NCBI GenBank assembly: GCA_944388585.1
Contig: CALXJI010000002.1
Coordinates: 186,001 to 250,000 of the forward strand
Direction: 5' to 3'
Source: an uncultured Clostridia bacterium
GTDB lineage: Bacteria > Bacillota > Clostridia > TANB77 > CAG-465
Length of the DNA: 64,000 nt
Shown here: positions 59,830 to 64,000 of the stretch, piece by piece
Numbering within the stretch: the first letter of the stretch is position 1
Layout: each line of letters starts with the position of its first letter
Notes under the pieces: model-generated
Seen by the model: the letters and a program-made list of their open reading frames with translations, nothing else
Database searches by the model: none
What the model was told of the DNA's origin: nothing
Position numbers and translations under genes: made by a program

Positions 59830-60498
59830 ATGGAAGAAAAAAGAAATAATATGCCTATGCTGGGTCAAAAAGCTCCTAGATTTATAGCTGACTCAACATT
59901 TGGTCCTTTAAAACTTACTGATTATATGGGAAAATGGCTTATATTTTTCTCTCACCCAAATGATTTTACACCAGTTTGTACAACTGAAATAATATCATTT
60001 GCTAAATATAATGATGAATTTGAAAAAAGAAACTGTAGTTTACTAGGATTATCTGTAGATAGTTGTCCTTCACATCTTGCATGGATTAAAAACATAGAAG
60101 AAAATACTGGAATTTCTATTCCATTTCCAATAATTTCTGATATAAATAAAGAAATTGCTAAAATGTATGGAATGTTATTTGATGTAAATAATAATACATC
60201 TACTGTTAGAAATGTATTTTTCATAGATCCATCTCAAACAATAAGATGTATACTTATCTATCCAGCAGAAAATGGTAGAAATATGTCTGAAATTTTAAGA
60301 ATAATAGATGCACTACAAATGACAGACTCAGATAATGTAGCTACGCCTGCAAACTGGATGCCTGGACTTTCTACAATAATTCCTTCCCCTAATAATTACA
60401 TAGATTTAATGAATAATATGAAGAAAAATAATACTAAAAATTGTATGGACTGGTATCTTTGTTTTAACAAAGAAAATGATGATTTAAGGAGATGGTAG
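59830..60498 (+). CDS. Peroxiredoxin (Prx6/AhpC-TSA type)
   Basis: A 222-residue thiol peroxidase. PNDFTPVCTTEIISFAKY holds the peroxidatic Cys with Pro and Thr; LGLSVDSCPSHLAWIKNI and PIISDINKEIAKMYGM are Prx6-subfamily segments, and ATPANWMPG marks the long C-terminal domain. Extra Cys occur in FSVDSC-like SVDSCPS and near the end (NCMDWYLCF), which may act as resolving residues. It reduces H2O2 and organic peroxides. ATG 59830 follows AAGGAGGAG. A cysteine-rich micropeptide gene starts 3 bases after its stop. Confidence 0.93.
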   Translation: MEEKRNNMPMLGQKAPRFIADSTFGPLKLTDYMGKWLIFFSHPNDFTPVCTTEIISFAKYNDEFEKRNCSLLGLSVDSCPSHLAWIKNIEENTGISIPFPIISDINKEIAKMYGMLFDVNNNTSTVRNVFFIDPSQTIRCILIYPAENGRNMSEILRIIDALQMTDSDNVATPANWMPGLSTIIPSPNNYIDLMNNMKKNNTKNCMDWYLCFNKENDDLRRW

Positions 60499-60501
60499 TA
60501 T

Positions 60502-60627
60502 ATGAATAATTGTTGCTGTAGCGAACAGAACAATTCTAGTAATTGTATAAGTAATTTATTTTGTAATGGTAATTTTATATTAATACTACTTCTACTATTA
60601 CTATTTTTCTGTTTTTGTTGTAATTAA
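60502..60627 (+). CDS. 41-residue cysteine-rich membrane micropeptide
   Basis: The short frame MNNCCCSEQNNSSNCISNLF, CNGNF, then a run of Ile/Leu/Phe (ILILLLLLLFFCFCCN) gives one membrane helix flanked by Cys-rich ends: eight Cys in 41 residues. GGAG lies 10 bases upstream within the last codons of the peroxiredoxin gene, so translation may be coupled. A terminator follows at once. It has the general make-up of small clostridial spore or envelope proteins (YjcZ-like), but I cannot name a family. Coding is inferred from frame, ribosome-binding site and position. Confidence 0.6.
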   Translation: MNNCCCSEQNNSSNCISNLFCNGNFILILLLLLLFFCFCCN

Positions 60628-60662
60628 AAAAGAATATAGAATTTATCTATATTCTTTATTTT
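60627..60662. terminator. bidirectional terminator
   Basis: A perfect 12-bp stem (AAAGAATATAGA/TCTATATTCTTT) with a 5-base loop lies between the micropeptide and the convergent GrpB-like gene. Confidence 0.88.
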
Positions 60663-61203
60663 TGTAATATTGTTCTGCTTTTTTTATTACGCTTGATATA
60701 TAATCTTCTTTACCAAGTGTATATTTTCTTCTATCATTTTTATATTTTTCATATAAAGATTTTTTTAGCTTTTCATATTTTTTTGCTTCTTCTTCATTTT
60801 CATTTAAATAATCTCTAAATAAAATATAATCTTTGACTCTTTTAGAAGTTGCTGGTACTACATGTATAAAAACTTTTACTTTACCATTTTCCTCTTTTCT
60901 AATCAAAAAATCATCTTCTCTTACCATTTCTTCTTTTATAGTATAAGTGTCATTTTGTATTTTTTCTTTTGCAAATTTTATAAATTCATCTAAATCATTA
61001 CATACAACAAGTATATCTATTATTGGTTTAGATACAATATTTTTTATAGCTGTGCTTCCAACATGTTCAATTTTTATATACATTCCTTTTAATATTTTCT
61101 CTAATTCTCTCTTCTCTTCTTGATATATTTTTTCGTAATTTTCATTATAAGAAAAAAGCTCTAAATATCCTCTTTTAAGTCCTATATTATCCACATTTTG
61201 CAC
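60643..61203 (-). CDS. GrpB-family nucleotidyltransferase-like protein
   Basis: A 186-residue protein of the GrpB/UPF0157 group: KIEHVGSTAIKNIVSKPIIDILVV holds the GSTA and DxD-like residues of the nucleotidyltransferase fold, and VIHVVPATSKRVKDYILFRDYLNENEE is the family C-terminal part. Some fused GrpB domains occur with CoaE kinase, but free forms have unknown role. GTG 61203 is the first start, directly after the upstream stop; a GTG at 61194 has better spacing to AGGTG and is equally likely. It follows the exonuclease gene in the same transcript. Confidence 0.85.
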   Translation of the reverse strand: MQNVDNIGLKRGYLELFSYNENYEKIYQEEKRELEKILKGMYIKIEHVGSTAIKNIVSKPIIDILVVCNDLDEFIKFAKEKIQNDTYTIKEEMVREDDFLIRKEENGKVKVFIHVVPATSKRVKDYILFRDYLNENEEEAKKYEKLKKSLYEKYKNDRRKYTLGKEDYISSVIKKAEQYYKNKEYR

Positions 61204-61722
61204 CTATCTTCCTTCATATATTTTTCTTATTTCATTATACACTCCAAGTGTTATTTCACAATCTCTAAGTGATCTATGTGCACCACTATAGTCTATATTA
61301 AAATAATTTGCAAGAGTTCCAAGTTTATGATTTGGCACATCTTTTACAAATATTCTAGACAATGCAAGTGTATCTAATGCATTATTAGGTGCACCAGTTC
61401 CAAATACTTTTTTCATATAAGTATCTAAAAACCCCATATCAAATTTAGCATTATGTGCCATAAGCCTCATACCATCAGAGAATTCAACAAATACATTTAA
61501 AGCTTCTTTTAAAGATAAGCCTTCATCTACCATTTCATTTGTTATACCTGTAAGCTTAGTTGTAAAATATGAAAGTGGTCTTGATGGTCTCACAAACACA
61601 TCCATCTTATCTACCACTTTATTGTTTTTTACTTTTATTGCTCCTATTTCTATAATCTCACTATTTTGTGGACTAAGTCCTGTTGTTTCTAAATCCACTA
61701 TTACAAAATTATCATCAAACAT
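61204..61722 (-). CDS. DnaQ-like 3'-5' exonuclease (PolC-type)
   Basis: A 172-residue DEDDh exonuclease: FVIVDLETTGLSPQNSEIIEIGA (motif I, Asp/Glu), LMAHNAKFDMGFL (motif II, Asp) and HRSLRDCEITLGVY (motif III, His/Asp). It is a stand-alone relative of the PolC or DnaQ proofreading domain and could act on DNA or RNA ends. The ATG at 61722 has AGAGGTAG upstream. It is cotranscribed with the GrpB-like gene and diverges from metK. Confidence 0.9.
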   Translation of the reverse strand: MFDDNFVIVDLETTGLSPQNSEIIEIGAIKVKNNKVVDKMDVFVRPSRPLSYFTTKLTGITNEMVDEGLSLKEALNVFVEFSDGMRLMAHNAKFDMGFLDTYMKKVFGTGAPNNALDTLALSRIFVKDVPNHKLGTLANYFNIDYSGAHRSLRDCEITLGVYNEIRKIYEGR

Positions 61723-61786
61723 AATTTACTACCTCTTTAACGACAAAATAAATTATACAATATACATAATATTTTTTCAAGTGATA

Positions 61787-61815
61787 TTGACTTATATAAA
61801 ATATTATGTTAGAAT
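61787..61815 (+). promoter_or_regulatory. promoter of the metK riboswitch transcript
   Basis: TTGACT (61787-61792) is followed after 17 bases by TAGAAT (61810-61815), about 19 bases before the first riboswitch stem. Confidence 0.7.
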
Positions 61816-61833
61816 TAGTCTACAATTTATATA

Positions 61834-61927
61834 TCTTATCCAGAGTGACTGAGGGACAGGCCCTATGAAGTCCAGCAACCTGCTTTTTTGTAAGGTGCTA
61901 ATTCCTGCGGTTTAGCCGAAAGATAAG
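61834..61927 (+). ncRNA. SAM-I riboswitch (S box)
   Basis: The leader holds the full S-box core: CTTATC pairs with GATAAG as stem P1, then GAGGGACAGGCCC, ATGAAGTCC, AGCAACCT, AAGGTGCTAATTCCTGC and GCCGAAAGATAAG. These form the four-way junction and kink-turn that bind S-adenosylmethionine. A terminator lies directly after it and the downstream gene is metK, so SAM should shut its own synthesis off by early termination. Confidence 0.96.
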
Positions 61928-61934
61928 TTTTTTT

Positions 61935-61964
61935 GACTAGCAAAACCGTTGCTAGTCTTTTTTT
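61935..61964 (+). terminator. riboswitch-controlled terminator
   Basis: GACTAGCAA pairs with TTGCTAGTC, followed by seven T. It is the expression platform of the SAM riboswitch; the antiterminator would use part of its 5' arm with the P1 region. Confidence 0.9.
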
Positions 61965-62004
61965 ATATCAAACATAATAATATTAATATAAGGAGGATTA
62001 TACT

Positions 62005-63165
62005 ATGTCAAAATATTTATTTACTTCAGAATCAGTTACAAGCGGACACCCAGACAAGGTATGCGATTACATTTCTGATTCTATATTAGATGAAGCTCTT
62101 ACACAAGATAAAAACTCTAGAGTTGCATGTGAGGTATCTATATCCAAAGATACAATATTCATATTTGGTGAAATAACAACAAAAGCAATACTTGATTATA
62201 AAGAAATAGCAAAAAAAGCATTAAGAGAAATTGGGTATTCTACAAAAGGAAGTGGATTTGATGTTGAAAATTGTAAAATAATACTTGGTATTCAAGAACA
62301 ATCTGGAGATATTGCTATGGGAGTAAATTCTTCTCTAGACGATAATTCTACTTTAGGTGCTGGCGATCAAGGAATTATGTTTGGATTTGCATGTGATGAA
62401 ACAGAAGAACTAATGCCTCTTGCAATATCTCTTGCACATAAACTTGCTAAAAGATTAGAATTTACAAGAAAAAATAATATATTAGATTATTTGATGCCTG
62501 ATGGAAAAACACAAGTTACAGTTGAATATGAAAATGATATTCCAAAAAGAATTGACACGGTTGTCGTTTCTACTCAGCACAAAAATAATGTAACTATAGA
62601 AGATTTAAGAAAAGATGTATATGATAACATTATTAAACCTGTAATTCCAAACAATCTATTAGACAAAGACACTAAAATATATATTAATCCTACAGGTAGA
62701 TTTGTTATAGGTGGGCCTGAAAGTGATAGTGGTCTTACTGGAAGAAAAATAATTGTAGATACTTATGGTGGATATGCAAGACATGGTGGTGGTGCTTTTA
62801 GCGGAAAAGATCCTACTAAAGTAGATAGAAGTGCTGCATACATGGCAAGATATGTAGCTAAAAATATAGTAAAAGCAGGACTTGCCAAAAAATGTGAAAT
62901 TCAACTTTCATATGCAATAGGAGTATCTAAACCTGTATCAATATACATAAATACTTATAATACAAATACCGTACCAGAAGAAAAGATACTAAAAGCAATA
63001 AACACTACTTTTGACTTTACACCTGAAGGAATAATAACTACTTTAAATTTACAATCACCAATATATAAAGAATTAGCACATTATGGACACTTTGGTAGAG
63101 AAGAACTTAATTTATCTTTTGAAAAAACAGATAAATTAAATGAATTATTAGCTAAAATTAATTAA
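62005..63165 (+). CDS. metK: S-adenosylmethionine synthetase
   Basis: A 386-residue cytoplasmic enzyme making SAM from methionine and [23 protein letters not shown] (His and Asp at the active site), [32 protein letters not shown] and [20 protein letters not shown] are all intact. Length is normal. AAGGAGG precedes the ATG. It is under a SAM-I riboswitch and stands alone. Confidence 0.97.
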   Translation: MSKYLFTSESVTSGHPDKVCDYISDSILDEALTQDKNSRVACEVSISKDTIFIFGEITTKAILDYKEIAKKALREIGYSTKGSGFDVENCKIILGIQEQSGDIAMGVNSSLDDNSTLGAGDQGIMFGFACDETEELMPLAISLAHKLAKRLEFTRKNNILDYLMPDGKTQVTVEYENDIPKRIDTVVVSTQHKNNVTIEDLRKDVYDNIIKPVIPNNLLDKDTKIYINPTGRFVIGGPESDSGLTGRKIIVDTYGGYARHGGGAFSGKDPTKVDRSAAYMARYVAKNIVKAGLAKKCEIQLSYAIGVSKPVSIYINTYNTNTVPEEKILKAINTTFDFTPEGIITTLNLQSPIYKELAHYGHFGREELNLSFEKTDKLNELLAKIN

Positions 63166-63247
63166 ATAGGTATATTTATTTGTTTATCTACTTATAATAC
63201 CTTTAGATTCACTTTCAAAAAAAAGAATTGTGAAAATTTTGTGTTTT

Positions 63248-63289
63248 TTAGCACTCACATATTGACAGTGCTAAAATTAGTGATATAAT
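63248..63289 (+). promoter_or_regulatory. CIRCE operator and promoter of hsp20
   Basis: TTAGCACTC (63248-63256), nine bases, then CAGTGCTAA (63266-63274) is the HrcA-binding CIRCE element with a single change (consensus GAGTGCTAA). It overlays TTGACA (63262-63267), which with TATAAT (63284-63289) and 16-base spacing is the promoter. HrcA bound here would block RNA polymerase. Confidence 0.9.
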
Positions 63290-63363
63290 ATAAGTGTAAG
63301 TAAGAAAAGAAACTTACTATGTGCTTAGGTTATCAACACATAATTTAAAAGGGAGTGGTTTTT

Positions 63364-63780
63364 ATGATGATGATACCTAGAAGAAGAAATGATTTTGATT
63401 TATTTGACGAGATCTTTGACGATCCATTTTTCTCAAGAGTTGATACAAAACTTATGAGAACAGACATTAAAGAGAAAAAAGATAGTTACGTTGTAAACGT
63501 AGATTTACCTGGATATGAAAAAGAAGATATAAAAATCGAAATCAACAATGGTTACCTAACAGTAACTGCAGAAAGAACAAATTCTGATGAAGAAAAAGAA
63601 GAAGGAAGATATATTCGTAAAGAAAGATATTCTGGACAATGCTCTAGAAGCTTTTATGTAGGAGATAATGTTAAAGATACTGATGTTAAAGCATCATTTA
63701 AAAACGGTATTTTAACTCTAGAATTTCCTAAAGAAAAACATGAAGAAATCGAAGAAAAGAAATATATCCCTATTGAATAG
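63364..63780 (+). CDS. Hsp20-family small heat-shock protein
   Basis: A 138-residue alpha-crystallin-type chaperone. The N-terminal tail MMMIPRRRNDFDLFDEIFDD precedes the crystallin domain (about 35-125: KEKKDSYVVNVDLPGYEKEDIKIEINNGYLTV, RSFYVGDNVKDTDVKASFKNGILTLEFPK), which ends with the I-x-I-like YIPIE. It holds unfolding proteins in a refoldable state. ATG 63364 follows GGGAGTGG. It is controlled by CIRCE, which is usual for groE and dnaK operons and less so for hsp20. Confidence 0.94.
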   Translation: MMMIPRRRNDFDLFDEIFDDPFFSRVDTKLMRTDIKEKKDSYVVNVDLPGYEKEDIKIEINNGYLTVTAERTNSDEEKEEGRYIRKERYSGQCSRSFYVGDNVKDTDVKASFKNGILTLEFPKEKHEEIEEKKYIPIE

Positions 63781-63807
63781 AAAAGTGCCACTTTTAGTGG
63801 CATTTTT
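63781..63807 (+). terminator. terminator after hsp20
   Basis: TGCCAC/GTGGCA with a 5-base loop and T run, directly after the stop. Confidence 0.8.
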
Positions 63808-63838
63808 CATCAACTATTTTTATAAACAACCCTCATTT

Positions 63839-63874
63839 AAATGTACCATAAAAAAATATGGTACATTTTTTATA
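63839..63874. terminator. second hairpin terminator
   Basis: A perfect 12-bp stem (AAATGTACCATA/TATGGTACATTT) with a 6-base loop and six T lies 30 bases further on. Confidence 0.75.
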
Positions 63875-63912
63875 CAAAAAATAAGCCTTTCGTTTTAATT
63901 ACAATAAAGGCC
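63875..63912 (-). terminator. terminator of the minus-strand gene at the window end
   Basis: On the minus strand GCCTTT pairs with AAAGGC around a 15-base loop and is followed by TTATTTTTT. It lies 8 bases past the stop of the partial gene. Confidence 0.55.
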
Positions 63913-63919
63913 TATCTTA

Positions 63920-64000
63920 TTACTTAAATATTATAGAATAACTGCATTTATATTCCCCATTTACTTCTAACTTTATATTATCCTTTTTTAAAATAAAATC
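63920..64000 (-). CDS. C-terminal end of an unidentified gene
   Basis: The last 81 bases on the minus strand are open in one frame (DFILKKDNIKLEVNGEYKC and on to SYSIIFK) and end in TAA at 63920, followed by a terminator-like hairpin. It is probably the end of a minus-strand gene starting outside the window. Too short to identify. Confidence 0.4.
   Translation of the reverse strand, partial: DFILKKDNIKLEVNGEYKCSYSIIFK

Overview
The window is AT-rich (my estimate is below 30% G+C), densely coded, and reads as the chromosome of an anaerobic, spore-forming member of the Clostridia. Sporulation and germination genes support this: sleB-ypeB, a BofA-like protein, and an uninterrupted sigK with a hydrophobic pro-sequence. 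So do fermentation and oxygen-defence genes (bifunctional adhE, D-lactate dehydrogenase, an FprA-type flavodiiron protein, peroxiredoxin) and Gram-positive wall genes (sortase, LysM/GH25 lysozyme, NodB deacetylases, D,D-carboxypeptidase). I do not assign a species. Most of the first 41 kb lies on the minus strand; the second half is mixed.

Layout. 1-3.5 kb: start of pcrA/uvrD, a DUF6873-type protein, germination genes ypeB and sleB, a BofA-like gene. 3.5-8.3 kb: rseP, cdsA and frr, without uppS or dxr, then topB. 8.4-14.4 kb: two NodB deacetylase loci (the first broken by a frameshift), htrA, an HI0933-type flavoprotein, a PLP lyase of the aluminium-resistance family. 14.5-20.9 kb: DUF1292, ruvX, ireB, a TadZ/CpaE-like ATPase with a VirB2-like membrane protein, a split TSUP transporter with a 45-residue companion, hflX. 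20.9-23.2 kb: a bacterial tyrosine kinase, modulator and phosphatase set without glycosyltransferases. 23.3-29.7 kb: phosphoesterase, fprA, DNase-like protein, a thioester/SpaA surface protein with its sortase, small membrane and TPR proteins. 29.8-41.3 kb: add, sigK, ComEC-like hydrolase with DUF3006, DUF3137, pentapeptide protein, M23 peptidase, CNNM protein, U32 peptidase, nfo, prepilin peptidase, yqeG.

41.5-49 kb is the most accessory-looking part. Two AAA/DUF4143 ATPase genes each lie near a tRNA gene (Leu-UAA and Glu-CUC). The first is broken by an 8-bp tandem duplication, the second has twin palindromic operators. Between them lie ldhA, a D,D-carboxypeptidase that may be read from a leaderless mRNA, and an acyl-ACP thioesterase. 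49-58.4 kb: hemolysin III homologue, tyrS, HD protein, LysM lysozyme, a frameshifted small gene, adhE, a CmpB-like membrane protein. 58.4-59.2 kb has no protein gene but holds a small CRISPR array (4 repeats, 3 spacers) with no cas genes in view; every repeat ends in a perfect extended -10 promoter. 59.2-64 kb: a phosphatase with an altered RHG motif, peroxiredoxin with a cysteine-rich micropeptide, GrpB-like protein, DnaQ-like exonuclease, a SAM-I riboswitch with metK, and hsp20 under a CIRCE operator.

The best candidates for new biology are the promoter-bearing orphan CRISPR array, the sortase substrate that ends directly after its LPXTG motif, the orphan TadZ/VirB2-like pair, and the DUF4143 ATPase loci with their palindromic operators. 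Three genes are broken by small indels, two of them in A/T homopolymers, so assembly error must be excluded for those.
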